From the NCBI GenBank assembly GCA_905194675.1, contig CAJJTG010000005.1:5388-69387 (forward strand): a DNA stretch of 64,000 bases, given 5' to 3'. Position numbers and translations under genes: made by a program. Below the pieces are notes generated by a model. It searched no databases and was not told the DNA's origin. It was given only the letters and a program-made list of their open reading frames with translations. Shown here piece by piece: positions 10,822-19,147 of this stretch (positions are counted from its first letter, which is position 1; each line of letters opens with the position of its first letter). This DNA comes from an uncultured Collinsella sp. (lineage in GTDB: Bacteria; Actinomycetota; Coriobacteriia; Coriobacteriales; Coriobacteriaceae).

Positions 10822-12126
10822 CTAGCCCATATCCGCCTTGATGAGGTCGAGGGTGCGCTGGCAGTTTTCGCGGACGGGGCCGAGCATATGCTCGCGCAGG
10901 TCCGCCATGCCGGGCAGGTCGGCGTATTCGTCCATGATCTCTTCCATACAAATGGGCACCTCGTAGGCGAGGTCCATCATGGTCGCAAAGCAAAACTTCT
11001 CGGATAGCCCGGCATCGGTGAGCGCCGCCTCCAGCGCGGGGTCGCCCATACCGTGGTATCGGCGGATACCGCCTGGACCGATGCGCCCCACTCGATTTTC
11101 GCCGCCAACGCTCATGGCAAGGCGCGCCCGGCGGCGCATACGTTCGTACGCCAAGCCCGATGCGACATCGTACATGGGTGCGAGCGCTGCGTTTGTGCCT
11201 TTGCCTAGGATGAGCGAGTAGTTTTTAGCGTGTGCGTCAGGCGCTCCGATAATGGCGTTATAGAACAACATATAGGTAAAAAGCACAAGATTCATGTGGT
11301 GGGGGACTGTGTTAATCAGTCGTTCTTGGATGTCTCGTGTGGTTGGTCCTCCGTCGGCGGTGTATTTCTGGCTTGGCAATACACCGAGCGCCTGGCAAAA
11401 GTCCTCCTGATGCAGCCTTTCGATATTTCCGCTGCTATTGACCATTCTGTCGTACCGTTCAACGACGAGCGCGGCTTCGTCTTCAAATGTGCAATAGGAG
11501 ACGTTGGCAGTTGGAATGCCAACACGCCGAGCCGTTTTCATGCAGACGAATTCGTTTAAGGCCTGGTGTTTGAACCCAACGACACCATTTTTGAAGATAT
11601 GGGTAGTGGGGGATGACCCTAGACATTCGCACCATTGGCCATCATGCCAAGCTAGTGCAAATTTGCCTTGGTTGCCGCCCAGGGACCAGCTTTCGTTGGA
11701 GCCCATCCATGTCTCTCTTTCGTCATCGCGAATTGCTTTGAGCTTGTGAGCGATTTGAGAATTGGTAAGCGGGCGGTATGCCGAGACCCTGCCGCGGGCG
11801 GCGCCTAATTGATCGGTTCGACAAAACTGAACGGCCCCTGCGCAGTCAAGACCGATATGGCACAAGAGGGCGACGGGGTTGTTGGATGCAACGTCATACT
11901 CGGCGGCAATAGCGCGACGCTGCTCTTGGCTGTCGGGCAAAAGGCCAAATAGGAACGGGCGGACGATGTTATGGCCATACGCGCGATTGGAAAGCGGCAT
12001 TGTAAGCGATAGTGGTGCTCCGCGATAGGTTGGGGCGTATACAAAGCTGCAGAGTCCATGCTCGTCTTGCCGGAGAGTGCCTGCGATTTCGCCACAAATG
12101 AGGGTCGCAAGCTCCATCTCTGCCAT
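10822..12126 (-). CDS. hipA: HipA-family Ser/Thr kinase toxin
   Basis: 434 aa. HipA kinases phosphorylate targets such as GltX and cause growth arrest or persistence. The N-subdomain (about 1-105) contains SLTMPLSNRAY and PFLFGLLPDS, typical of HipA. The kinase part has the loop SLGGNQGKFAL (148-158), catalytic loop GAPDAHAKNYSL (294-305; Asp298, Asn302) and metal-binding PMYDVAS (Asp320). All key residues are present, so it should be active. It starts immediately after the hipB stop (TAAATG), so the two genes form one transcript. An internal ATG at residue 4 is an alternative start. Codon use is less GC-biased than the core genes, suggesting acquisition. Confidence 0.9.
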   Translation of the reverse strand: MAEMELATLICGEIAGTLRQDEHGLCSFVYAPTYRGAPLSLTMPLSNRAYGHNIVRPFLFGLLPDSQEQRRAIAAEYDVASNNPVALLCHIGLDCAGAVQFCRTDQLGAARGRVSAYRPLTNSQIAHKLKAIRDDERETWMGSNESWSLGGNQGKFALAWHDGQWCECLGSSPTTHIFKNGVVGFKHQALNEFVCMKTARRVGIPTANVSYCTFEDEAALVVERYDRMVNSSGNIERLHQEDFCQALGVLPSQKYTADGGPTTRDIQERLINTVPHHMNLVLFTYMLFYNAIIGAPDAHAKNYSLILGKGTNAALAPMYDVASGLAYERMRRRARLAMSVGGENRVGRIGPGGIRRYHGMGDPALEAALTDAGLSEKFCFATMMDLAYEVPICMEEIMDEYADLPGMADLREHMLGPVRENCQRTLDLIKADMG

Positions 12127-12558
12127 TTATTTCACAACCTTACAGCCAAAGGAGAGGTCTGAAGTGTCGGAAAGGCCTTGCTCGGCTGCGATTTGGGCCA
12201 GCAAGGCACCATAGGAAGATGGCGTTCCCTGTCGAGCGGGTCGTCTGCCTACGCTTGGCTTTGGCAGGGCATTCGAGTTCGCGATAGGGAGGTCCGCTTT
12301 CGTCGTCGGATGTTCGGAGGGCGATGCGATGGAGTCGTTATCGCTTTGCGCAAAGAGACCTATGCCGAGTGCGTTAAAGACGGACAGCAACTTGTCGAGT
12401 CGAATGCCGGTGGCGTCTCCTAGCTCGAGCGATGCGAGCAGGCGCTCCGAAACACTGGCCGTTTTGGCGAGGGCGGCACGGGTGAGACCCTGAGCCTCGC
12501 GTGCCTGGCGCACGTAGATGCCAGCTTGGCGCGGTGTGGTGATGGGAAGGGTATTCAC
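12127..12558 (-). CDS. hipB: HipB-like antitoxin, XRE-family HTH
   Basis: 143 aa. Residues about 10-75 form a Cro/CI helix-turn-helix (GIYVRQAREAQGLTRAALAKTASVS ... LASLELGDATGI ... LLSVFNALGIGL). HipB proteins bind the operator, repress the operon and block HipA. The second half (about 75-143) is Ser/Pro/Ala-rich, longer than E. coli HipB (88 aa), and ends in a segment that may contact HipA. The upstream palindrome at 12573-12615 is its probable binding site. The downstream hipA abuts it. Confidence 0.88.
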   Translation of the reverse strand: MNTLPITTPRQAGIYVRQAREAQGLTRAALAKTASVSERLLASLELGDATGIRLDKLLSVFNALGIGLFAQSDNDSIASPSEHPTTKADLPIANSNALPKPSVGRRPARQGTPSSYGALLAQIAAEQGLSDTSDLSFGCKVVK

Positions 12559-12572
12559 GGCGATCTCCTAAC

Positions 12573-12615
12573 GTGCAGACTTTTGCATATCAGTATGACA
12601 TGCAAAAGTCTGCAC
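12573..12615. promoter_or_regulatory. hipBA operator: perfect 16-bp inverted repeat
   Basis: GTGCAGACTTTTGCAT (12573-12588) and its exact complement (12600-12615) flank an 11-base centre, 15 bases upstream of the hipB start. The arm-to-arm spacing fits binding by a dimeric XRE repressor. Confidence 0.75.
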
Positions 12616-12616
12616 G

Positions 12617-12650
12617 AAAAGGCCTCATGCAAAACTTTGCATGAGGCCTT
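12617..12650 (-). terminator. Terminator of mntP
   Basis: A 14-bp stem (AAGGCCTCATGCAA and complement) with a 4-base loop. On the minus strand it is followed by TTTT, placed 37 bases after the mntP stop. Confidence 0.85.
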
Positions 12651-12686
12651 GTACTGGCGTTGAGTTTTGAGCGATTGTGTTTGGCG

Positions 12687-13265
12687 TTACAGCGCCAAAA
12701 TCCCCAGATGCTCAAGCAAGATCTTAAGTCCGATGAGGATGAGCACGATGCCGCCCACGATGGTGGCAGGTTTTTCGTAGCGCGCGCCAAAGGTGTGGCC
12801 GATCGCTACGCCGGCGACGGAGAAGATAAACGTTGTGACGCCGATAAGCGATACGGCGGGAACGATGTCGACCGAAAGCGCGGCGAACGAGATGCCCACG
12901 GCCAGGGCGTCGATTGAGGTGGCGATGGCGAGGATCAGGTACTCGCTCAGTTCAATCTTTTCGGCATTCTTGCCGTCGCCTTCATCCTCGTCCTCGGTAA
13001 AAGCCTCCCACAGCATTTTGCCGCCGATGAAGGCCAAAAGGATAAAGGCGATCCAATGGTCGATAGGTCCGATGATGGCCATGAATTGACTTCCGAGCGC
13101 CCATCCGATTACGGGCATGCCGGCCTGAAACCCGCCAAAGAACAGGCCGAGCACCACGGCGACTTTAAGGTTGATCTTTTTCATGCCGAGACCCTTGCAG
13201 ATGGAAACGGCAAAAGCGTCCATCGAAAGGCCAGCGGCGAGCAGCACGAGCTCTGCGAGTCCCAT
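12687..13265 (-). CDS. mntP: Manganese efflux pump MntP
   Basis: 192 aa. Exports Mn2+ to prevent toxicity. Two DUF204 repeats are visible: GLSMDAFAVSICKGLGMKKIN near the N-terminus and ATSIDALAVGISFAAL in the second half, each carrying the conserved membrane Asp. Six hydrophobic segments are seen, with an acidic EDEDEGDGKN loop in the middle. The frame is open further upstream, but ATG 13265 gives the family N-terminus MGLAELVLLAAGLSMDAF. It is transcribed alone behind a probable yybP-ykoY manganese riboswitch. Confidence 0.95.
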   Translation of the reverse strand: MGLAELVLLAAGLSMDAFAVSICKGLGMKKINLKVAVVLGLFFGGFQAGMPVIGWALGSQFMAIIGPIDHWIAFILLAFIGGKMLWEAFTEDEDEGDGKNAEKIELSEYLILAIATSIDALAVGISFAALSVDIVPAVSLIGVTTFIFSVAGVAIGHTFGARYEKPATIVGGIVLILIGLKILLEHLGILAL

Positions 13266-13318
13266 AGTCTGGCTCCCTCTCTGCGGGCAGGCCCGCGTGT
13301 ACCTCTTGGGGGAGTAAC

Positions 13319-13365
13319 AAAAAAAGACCCGTGGCGTACGCGTTGCGCGCACAGCCACGAGTCTC
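13319..13365 (-). terminator. Riboswitch expression platform (intrinsic terminator) upstream of mntP
   Basis: On the minus strand GACTCGTGGC pairs with GCCACGGGTC, followed by seven T. The next bases (GTTACTCCCCC) can pair with the GGGAGTAG at the 5' end of the aptamer, which supplies a plausible antiterminator. Confidence 0.8.
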
Positions 13366-13452
13366 GTTCATTAAGGCAAGCCAGGCCGCATCGGCCAGTG
13401 TGTTGACTTACCGCGCCACCGGAGGCGAACCCGGCTACGCGACTACTCCCTC
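13327..13452 (-). promoter_or_regulatory. Probable yybP-ykoY (Mn2+) riboswitch
   Basis: The minus-strand leader starts with GGGAGTAG, the conserved 5' element of the yybP-ykoY class. It then has a GC-rich hairpin (CGGGTTCGCCTCCGGTGGCGCG), GTCAACACACTGG, a small GGCC hairpin and CTGGCTTGCC ... GAGACTC before the terminator stem. Position directly ahead of mntP, a classic target of this class, supports the call. The exact aptamer borders were not modelled. Confidence 0.75.
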
Positions 13453-13624
13453 ATATATGTGAATCCCGATGCTACCACATAAGCAGCTCATTTGGGTTGG
13501 GGCTCTTTTGACTACCCCAGCGGTGTTCGCTCATTCTGTAAGCATCGGATTTCGCAAGCGCTGCGGGGACAAACCGTGAGAAACTATTTAGCGTTTATGG
13601 AGCGTATACGATGGGAGCGATGCC

Positions 13625-14692
13625 TTGGATAAGAACGAGCTGCAAAAGCGTATGGAACAGGCCATCCGCCTGACGGCACCTGGCCAGCCGATCCGCACCG
13701 CCCTCGACATGATCATTGCTGGTCACCTGGGCGCTCTTATTTGCGTCGGCGACACCGAAAACGTGCTCGCTGCCGGTAACGACGGCTTCCCGCTCAACAT
13801 TTCGTTTACCTCGAACCGCCTGTTCGAGCTTTCCAAGATGGACGGCGCCATCGTCATCGACGGCGACCTCACCCAGATCCTGCGCGCCAACTTCCACCTC
13901 AATCCCGATCCCTCGCTTGCCACGAGTGAGACGGGCATGCGTCACCGCACCGCCGCCCGCATGTCGGTGCTCACGGATGCCATCGTGATCTCGGTCTCGG
14001 CCCGTCGTGCCGTCGTCAACGTGTACGTTCACGGCAAGAGCTACGAGATCCAGCCCGTCACCACCATCATGAGCTCGGTCAACCAGCTCGTCGCCACGCT
14101 CCAGACTACCCGTCAGTCGCTCGACCGCTCCCTGCTGCGTCTGACGGCCCTCGAGCTCGACGACTACGTTACGCTCGCCGACATCACCGGCATTTTCTCG
14201 AGTTTCGAGATCATGCAGCAGGCAAAGACTGAGCTTAAGGATTGCATTGTCAAGTTGGGCAACCAGGGCAAGCTCGTGCAGATGCAGCTCGAGCAGCTCG
14301 CCGGCTCCAGCATGGATACCGAGTACGACCTGATGATTCGCGACTACGCGAGCGATTCTTCCGAGGCCAATGCCGAAAAGATCCGCGCCAACCTGAGCCG
14401 TATGACGCCCAAGGACTTGTCCGACCCGCAGCATGTGGCGGCGGTTCTGGGTTACGACGACCTGGACGAGGACTCCGTCATGACACCGCTGGGCCTGCGC
14501 ACGCTTTCGCGCGTGTCCGTCGTGCGCGACGGCGTGGCCGAGAAAATCGTCGATGAGTATGGATCGCTGCAGGAGCTCATGGACGACATCAGCGAGGATC
14601 CGGAGCGCCTGGGCGACTTTGGCGTTAACAACCCTGCCATTCTTGCGGACTCCCTGTACCGCATGAAGGGCACCAAACAGGGGAACGCATAA
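13625..14692 (+). CDS. disA: DNA-integrity scanning diadenylate cyclase DisA
   Basis: 355 aa. Makes c-di-AMP from two ATP and scans DNA for branched lesions. The DAC domain (about 1-145) has DGA at 73-75 and RHRTA at 106-110, the two catalytic motifs. About 150-285 is the helical spacer. The C-terminus (about 290-350) is the RuvA-like helix-hairpin-helix DNA-binding domain (LGLRTLSRVSVV ... IVDEYGSLQELMDDI). The start is TTG at 13625 with GGGAG eight bases upstream; the nearby ATGs are out of frame. It overlaps ispD by one base (TAATG), so they are coupled. Confidence 0.95.
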   Translation: MDKNELQKRMEQAIRLTAPGQPIRTALDMIIAGHLGALICVGDTENVLAAGNDGFPLNISFTSNRLFELSKMDGAIVIDGDLTQILRANFHLNPDPSLATSETGMRHRTAARMSVLTDAIVISVSARRAVVNVYVHGKSYEIQPVTTIMSSVNQLVATLQTTRQSLDRSLLRLTALELDDYVTLADITGIFSSFEIMQQAKTELKDCIVKLGNQGKLVQMQLEQLAGSSMDTEYDLMIRDYASDSSEANAEKIRANLSRMTPKDLSDPQHVAAVLGYDDLDEDSVMTPLGLRTLSRVSVVRDGVAEKIVDEYGSLQELMDDISEDPERLGDFGVNNPAILADSLYRMKGTKQGNA

Positions 14693-15420
14693 TGGCGCCC
14701 GTATGCGCCGTGGTCGTTGCCGGCGGCAGCGGCCAGCGCTTTGGAAATCCCGGCGGCAAGCAGCTCGTTAACGTGGCGGGCCGTCCGCTCATGAGCTGGT
14801 CCATCCGTGCGTTCGATCGTAGCGACAAGGTCGGCCACATCGTGGTGGTGTGTCCTGCCGAGCGCCGTGCCGAGATGCGCCGCCTGGCCATCGATCCGTT
14901 TGACTATGACACGCCCATCAGCTTCGCCGATGCCGGCGATACCCGTCAGGATTCCACCCGTGCCGGCGTGCATGCGGTTCCGGCGGGTTTCGAATATGTC
15001 GCCATCCACGACGGCGCCCGTCCGCTCATCACGACCGAGGCCATCGATCATGCGATCGACGTGCTTGTGGGCGACCGCTCGCTCGACGGTGTCGTATGCG
15101 GTCAGCCCGCGATCGACACGCTCAAGATCGTCGACGGCGACAATATCGTCGAGACGCCGCCGCGTGAGCTCTACTGGGCCGCGCAGACACCGCAGATCTT
15201 TAGCGTCGACGCCATGAAGCGCGCCCACACCGCAGCTATCGCCGAGGGCTTTATCGGGACCGACGATTCTTCGCTGGTCGAGCGCATGGGCGGGCGCGTC
15301 CGCTGTGTCCAGAGCCCGCGCGATAACCTTAAGGTGACGGTGCCCGAGGACCTGCGTCCCGTAACCGCGATTCTGCTTGGCCGCATGGCCGAGGGAGAGG
15401 ACCTTCCCCATGTTCAGTAA
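14692..15420 (+). CDS. ispD: 2-C-methyl-D-erythritol 4-phosphate cytidylyltransferase
   Basis: 242 aa. Third step of the MEP isoprenoid pathway: CTP plus MEP gives CDP-ME. The nucleotide-binding loop VVAGGSGQRFG is at residues 8-17. The conserved GDTRQDSTRAGV segment (about 83-93), the IHDGARPLI motif (about 104-112) and ATPQIF-like AAQTPQIFSV are present. It is one-base coupled to disA upstream and overlaps ispF by 11 bases downstream, so the three form one operon. Confidence 0.95.
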   Translation: MAPVCAVVVAGGSGQRFGNPGGKQLVNVAGRPLMSWSIRAFDRSDKVGHIVVVCPAERRAEMRRLAIDPFDYDTPISFADAGDTRQDSTRAGVHAVPAGFEYVAIHDGARPLITTEAIDHAIDVLVGDRSLDGVVCGQPAIDTLKIVDGDNIVETPPRELYWAAQTPQIFSVDAMKRAHTAAIAEGFIGTDDSSLVERMGGRVRCVQSPRDNLKVTVPEDLRPVTAILLGRMAEGEDLPHVQ

Positions 15421-15904
15421 CCTGCGCATTGGCCACGGCTACGACGTCCACCGTCTGGTGGAGGGGCGTCGATGTATCATCGGCGGGGTCGACATTCCCT
15501 ACGAGCGCGGCCTGCTGGGCCACTCGGATGCCGATGTGCTCGCGCACGCTTTGGCCGACGCCATTCTGGGCGCCTGCCGCGGGGGAGACATCGGCAAGCT
15601 GTTCCCCGACACCGATCCCGCCTACGAGGGTGCCGACTCGATGGTGCTACTTGCCCGCGTGATGGACTATGCACGCGAGCTGGGCTTTGAGTTTGTCGAT
15701 GCCGATTGCACCATTGCCTGTCAGCAACCCAAGATCACTCCGCACCGCGATGCCATGCGCGCCAACCTTGCCCATGCCCTGGGCGTCGACGTGGAAAACG
15801 TGGGCGTCGCCGCCACCACGACCGAAAAGCTCGGTTGGGAAGGCCAGGGCGAGGGAATCGGCGCCTGGGCCGTCTGCCTGCTACAGAAAACCGTTAAGGA
15901 GTAA
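15410..15904 (+). CDS. ispF: 2-C-methyl-D-erythritol 2,4-cyclodiphosphate synthase
   Basis: 164 aa. Fifth step of the MEP pathway, forming MEcPP. The zinc-binding GHGYDVHRL (Asp and His) is near the N-terminus, with LLGHSDADVLAHALADAILGA around 35-55 and FPDTDPAYEGADS after it. The C-terminal TTTEKLGWEGQGEGIGAWAVCLL closes the family pattern. ATG 15410 is chosen for the GGGAGAGG site inside the end of ispD; the 11-base overlap implies translational coupling. Confidence 0.95.
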   Translation: MFSNLRIGHGYDVHRLVEGRRCIIGGVDIPYERGLLGHSDADVLAHALADAILGACRGGDIGKLFPDTDPAYEGADSMVLLARVMDYARELGFEFVDADCTIACQQPKITPHRDAMRANLAHALGVDVENVGVAATTTEKLGWEGQGEGIGAWAVCLLQKTVKE

Positions 15905-15907
15905 CGA

Positions 15908-17374
15908 ATGCGTATCTACAACAGCGCTACCCATAAAAAGGAAGAGTTCCAGCCCATCGAGTCCGGCAAGGTCCGCATGTACGTGTGCGGCCCCACGGTC
16001 TACGACAACATCCACATCGGCAATGCCCGCACGTTCATCAGCTTTGACGTGATTCGTCGCTGGCTCATCGCGAGCGGCTACGAGGTCACGTTTGCCCAGA
16101 ACCTCACCGATGTCGATGACAAGATCATCAAGCGCGCCAACGAGCAGGGCCGCACTGCCGCCGAGGTCGCGACGGAGTTCTCGGACAAGTTCATCGGCGT
16201 CATGCGCGCCGCCAACGTGCTCGATCCCGATGTGCGCCCCCGCGCCACCAAGGAGATCGGCCCCATGATCGCCATGATCAAGACGCTTATCGAGCAGGGC
16301 CACGCTTACGCAGCCGATAACGGCGATGTGTACTTTGCCGTGCGCAGCGATCCCAACTATGGTCAGGTCTCGGGCCGCAACATCGACGACCTTATGGTTG
16401 GCGCGCGCATCGAGGAGAACGAGGACAAGAACGACCCGCTCGACTTTGCCCTGTGGAAGGCCGCCAAGCCCGGCGAGCCCAGCTGGCCGAGCCCCTGGGG
16501 CGAGGGCCGTCCCGGTTGGCACACCGAGTGCGCCGCCATGGTGCATCGCTACCTGGGCACCCCGATCGATATCCACGGCGGCGGCTCCGACCTTGCCTTC
16601 CCGCATCACGAGAACGAGTGCGCCCAGGCCACCTGCGCCTGGCACCAGGGCTTCTCCAACACCTGGATGCACACGGGCATGCTGCTGGTAGACGGCGAGA
16701 AAATGTCCAAGTCGCTCGGCAACTTCTTTACGCTGGCCGAGGTCCTCGATCAGCACTCCGCTGCCGCCCTGCGCCTGCTGATGCTGCAGACGAGCTATCG
16801 GTCGCCGCTCGACTTTTCTTGGGAGCGCCTGGAGGGTGCCGAGAATTCGCTCACGCGTATCGCCGGTACGGTCGAGAACCTGCGCTGGGCCGCGAACCAT
16901 GCGACGGCCGATGCCGATGAGGCAGCATCCGAGGCGTTTGCCGCCAAGGCCGCCGAGACCCGCGCCACCTTTAAGGAGTGCATGGACGACGACTTTAACA
17001 CCGCCGGTGCCATGGGTGCCATCTTTGGCTTTGTGACCGAGTGCAACCAGTACCTGGAGCAGGCGGGCGACGCCGCCGACAAGGCCGCTGCCCTGGCCGC
17101 CGCCGATACGCTGGTCGAGCTGCTCGATACGTTTGGTGTTGAGCTTCCCGAGCCCAAGGTCGAGCTGCCGCTGGGTCTGCTGGGCGTTGCCGCCGGTCTG
17201 GTTGCCTATACGGGCGACGACGTGGACGAGGCTGCTGCCAAGATTCTTGAGGCCCGCGCCGAGGCCCGTGCCGCCAAGAACTGGGATCTGGCCGACGCCA
17301 TCCGCGATCAGCTCAAGGACCTGGGTCTGACAATCGAGGATACGGCTGCGGGCACTCGTATTAAGAGTCTCTAG
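15908..17374 (+). CDS. cysS: Cysteinyl-tRNA synthetase
   Basis: 488 aa. Class I aminoacyl-tRNA synthetase for cysteine. Zinc-ligand Cys27 precedes GPTVYDNIHIGNAR, in which HIGN (36-39) is the HIGH motif. KMSKS is near residue 265. Further zinc ligands appear in WHTECAAM and FPHHENECAQ. The C-terminal DALR/anticodon-binding part ends with DAIRDQLKDLGLTIEDTAAGTR. It follows ispF by 3 bases. The ispDF-cysS-rlmB-yacP order is like that of Firmicutes, except that mrnC is missing. Confidence 0.96.
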   Translation: MRIYNSATHKKEEFQPIESGKVRMYVCGPTVYDNIHIGNARTFISFDVIRRWLIASGYEVTFAQNLTDVDDKIIKRANEQGRTAAEVATEFSDKFIGVMRAANVLDPDVRPRATKEIGPMIAMIKTLIEQGHAYAADNGDVYFAVRSDPNYGQVSGRNIDDLMVGARIEENEDKNDPLDFALWKAAKPGEPSWPSPWGEGRPGWHTECAAMVHRYLGTPIDIHGGGSDLAFPHHENECAQATCAWHQGFSNTWMHTGMLLVDGEKMSKSLGNFFTLAEVLDQHSAAALRLLMLQTSYRSPLDFSWERLEGAENSLTRIAGTVENLRWAANHATADADEAASEAFAAKAAETRATFKECMDDDFNTAGAMGAIFGFVTECNQYLEQAGDAADKAAALAAADTLVELLDTFGVELPEPKVELPLGLLGVAAGLVAYTGDDVDEAAAKILEARAEARAAKNWDLADAIRDQLKDLGLTIEDTAAGTRIKSL

Positions 17375-17380
17375 TATTTG

Positions 17381-17483
17381 TCGACCGTTCGAGGTGCGGC
17401 AGATTGCCTTGAAAGAGGAGGGCATAGACCTGGTGGTCATGCCCGACGATTGAAAGGCAAGGTGCCGTGGCTCGGACGGTCGA
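17381..17483. ncRNA. Strongly folded RNA candidate between cysS and rlmB (no known class recognised)
   Basis: The 103-base segment folds almost end to end. A 13-bp closing stem pairs 17381-17393 with 17471-17483 (one G-U). CGGCA pairs with TGCCG (17397-17401/17463-17467). TTGCCTT pairs with AAGGCAA (17404-17410/17454-17460). The apical hairpin has GGGCAT and GACC pairing with GGTC and ATGCCC (17420-17444) around a TGGT loop with one bulged A. The purine-rich internal loop GAAAGAGGA/GACGATTGA is unpaired. It ends 34 bases before rlmB. It could be a cis leader or a small RNA. Strand is not proven; plus is more likely from operon direction. Confidence 0.55.
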
Positions 17484-17517
17484 TTCTTGTTCGTTATCTA
17501 TTTAAGGAGGTCGCTTT

Positions 17518-18432
17518 ATGGCCGACAATCGCAAGCGTGCACCGCGTGGCGGCAAGCAGGCTGCTTCTGGCTCGCGTCCGATTCGCCGCAATGACCGCAC
17601 TGCCGCTCCCAAGTGCCAGCGCGATCGCACCCAGGCCGCACGTCCGCAGCGCGATCGCAACCGCGACGCTGTCCAGGCTCCCAAGGGCGAGTTTATCGAA
17701 GGTCGTCGTGCTGCCGCCGAGGCGCTACGCACTGGTTTTCCCATCAAGTGCGCGCTCATCGCCGAGGGCGGGGAGCGCGATGCTGCTTTGTCTCGTCTGG
17801 TCGATGACCTCAACGCCGCAGGTGTCCGCATTAAGTATGTGCCGCGCGCGCAGCTCGACGCACTGTCGAGCCATGGCGCTCACCAGGGCATTGCGCTCGA
17901 GGTTGGCAACTTCCCCTATGCCGATGTCGCCGATATCCTCGACCGCGCGGGTGACGGACCGGCGCTCGTCGTGGTGCTCGACCACGTGACCGACGACGGC
18001 AACTTTGGCGCCATTGTGCGTTCCGCCGAGGTTGTGGGGGCGGCCGGTGTCATCATCGCCAACAAGCGTGCCGCCGGCGTGACCGTGGGCAGCTACAAGA
18101 CCTCTGCCGGTGCCGTCATGCACCTGCCCATCGCGCAGGTGCCCAATATCGCCCGTGCTCTCGATGACCTCAAAGCCGCTGGCTTTTGGGTGGGCGGCGC
18201 TTCCGAGCACGCCGAGGGCAGCTGCTGGGATGCTCCCTTCGAGGGCCGCGTGGCGCTCGTCATGGGCTCCGAGGGCGACGGCATCTCGCGCCTGGTGCTC
18301 GAGAAATGCGACTTTTTGACCAAGCTTCCCCAGCGCGGCATGACCGAGAGCCTCAATGTTGCCCAAGCGACCACGGCGCTGTGCTTTGAGTGGCTGCGTC
18401 GCAACGCCGGCGAGCTCATGGGGGAGGAGTAG
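17518..18432 (+). CDS. rlmB: 23S rRNA (guanosine-2'-O)-methyltransferase, TrmH/SpoU family (RlmB-like)
   Basis: 304 aa. SPOUT methyltransferase that uses SAM to 2'-O-methylate rRNA. Residues 1-55 are an Arg/Lys/Ala-rich basic extension that probably contacts RNA. FIEGRRAAAEAL (about 60) starts the substrate-binding domain. The catalytic domain has VLDHVTDDGNFGAIVRSAEVVGA (about 160-180), MGSEGDGISRLVLEKCD (about 255) and the knot-forming PQRGMTESLNVAQATTALCFEWLR (about 277-300). ATG 17518 has AAGGAGG eight bases upstream. yacP follows by 3 bases. Specificity for G2251 is inferred from the neighbourhood. Confidence 0.9.
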   Translation: MADNRKRAPRGGKQAASGSRPIRRNDRTAAPKCQRDRTQAARPQRDRNRDAVQAPKGEFIEGRRAAAEALRTGFPIKCALIAEGGERDAALSRLVDDLNAAGVRIKYVPRAQLDALSSHGAHQGIALEVGNFPYADVADILDRAGDGPALVVVLDHVTDDGNFGAIVRSAEVVGAAGVIIANKRAAGVTVGSYKTSAGAVMHLPIAQVPNIARALDDLKAAGFWVGGASEHAEGSCWDAPFEGRVALVMGSEGDGISRLVLEKCDFLTKLPQRGMTESLNVAQATTALCFEWLRRNAGELMGEE

Positions 18433-18435
18433 CGC

Positions 18436-19113
18436 ATGTCCAAGAAGAACCGCGCCAAGTCCAAGGCCAAGCGCTTTGGCGAGGGCTCGGCCAAGCCGAT
18501 TGTTTCGGCCGCGACCTATGGCGTGGGCGGCAACGCGTTTGCGCAGGCCATCGCCGATCCGGTCTCGACGGTGCACTCCAATAAGCCCGAGCTTTTGGTG
18601 GTCGACGGCTACAACGTGATTCACTGCACGCCGCGCTACGAAAAGCTCGTCTACGACCATTCCGACGACCCGTATTCCAGCGACGTCCACGATATGGCGC
18701 GCACCGCGCTCATCAACGACGTCGCCGCCTTCGCCCAGGGCCGCTACGAGGCCGTGATTGTGTTTGACGGCGCGGGCAATATCTCCAGCGAGCGCCCCAA
18801 CCTACCGGCCCGTGGCGTGCGCATCGAGTTTTCGCCGACGGGCGTCTCTGCCGATACCGTGGTGCAAAAGCTCTGCATCGAGGCACGCGAGGAAGGTCGC
18901 GCGTGCTCCGTGGTATCGAGCGACGGCACGATCCAGGCCGTCGTCATGGGCAAGGGCGTTACGCGCATCTCGAGCCGTATGCTGGTAGACGAGATCAAAC
19001 AGATCGATAACGACGTTCACGAGGCCGAAGAGGCCCCGCAGATCAAGATGACTCTGGGTAGCCGCCTGAGCCCCGATGCCCTGGCCAAGCTCAAGGCCCT
19101 GCGCGGGAGGTAG
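18436..19113 (+). CDS. NYN-domain endoribonuclease, YacP/Rae1 family
   Basis: 225 aa. YacP-type (Rae1) proteins are PIN-like ribonucleases that cut mRNA on the ribosome. An N-terminal basic segment (1-25, SKKNRAKSKAKRF) precedes the NYN core: LLVVDGYNVIH (about 53-63, with the first Asp), VIVFDGAGN (about 113), and ACSVVSSDGTIQ (about 155). The C-terminal tail DALAKLKALRGR matches family ends. Directly downstream of rlmB (3-base gap) as in Bacillus. The minus-strand HTH-kinase gene converges on it. Confidence 0.88.
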   Translation: MSKKNRAKSKAKRFGEGSAKPIVSAATYGVGGNAFAQAIADPVSTVHSNKPELLVVDGYNVIHCTPRYEKLVYDHSDDPYSSDVHDMARTALINDVAAFAQGRYEAVIVFDGAGNISSERPNLPARGVRIEFSPTGVSADTVVQKLCIEAREEGRACSVVSSDGTIQAVVMGKGVTRISSRMLVDEIKQIDNDVHEAEEAPQIKMTLGSRLSPDALAKLKALRGR

Positions 19114-19114
19114 G

Positions 19115-19147
19115 GGAGTTGGCGGGGCAATGCTGCCTCGCTAACTC
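19115..19147. terminator. Shared hairpin between yacP and the converging HTH-kinase gene
   Basis: A 15-bp stem with two G-U pairs (GGAGTTGGCGGGGCA against TGCCTCGCTAACTCC). It sits between convergent stops and covers the end of the kinase gene. No clear T-run on either strand. Confidence 0.5.

Noticed and set aside
17388..17454. Short frame reading SSICRPFEVRQIALKEEGID then LVVMPDD inside the folded segment after cysS
   Set aside because: It looks protein-like, but has no start codon or ribosome site, ends after about 24 codons, and the DNA is constrained by base pairing over the same stretch. RNA structure is the simpler reading.
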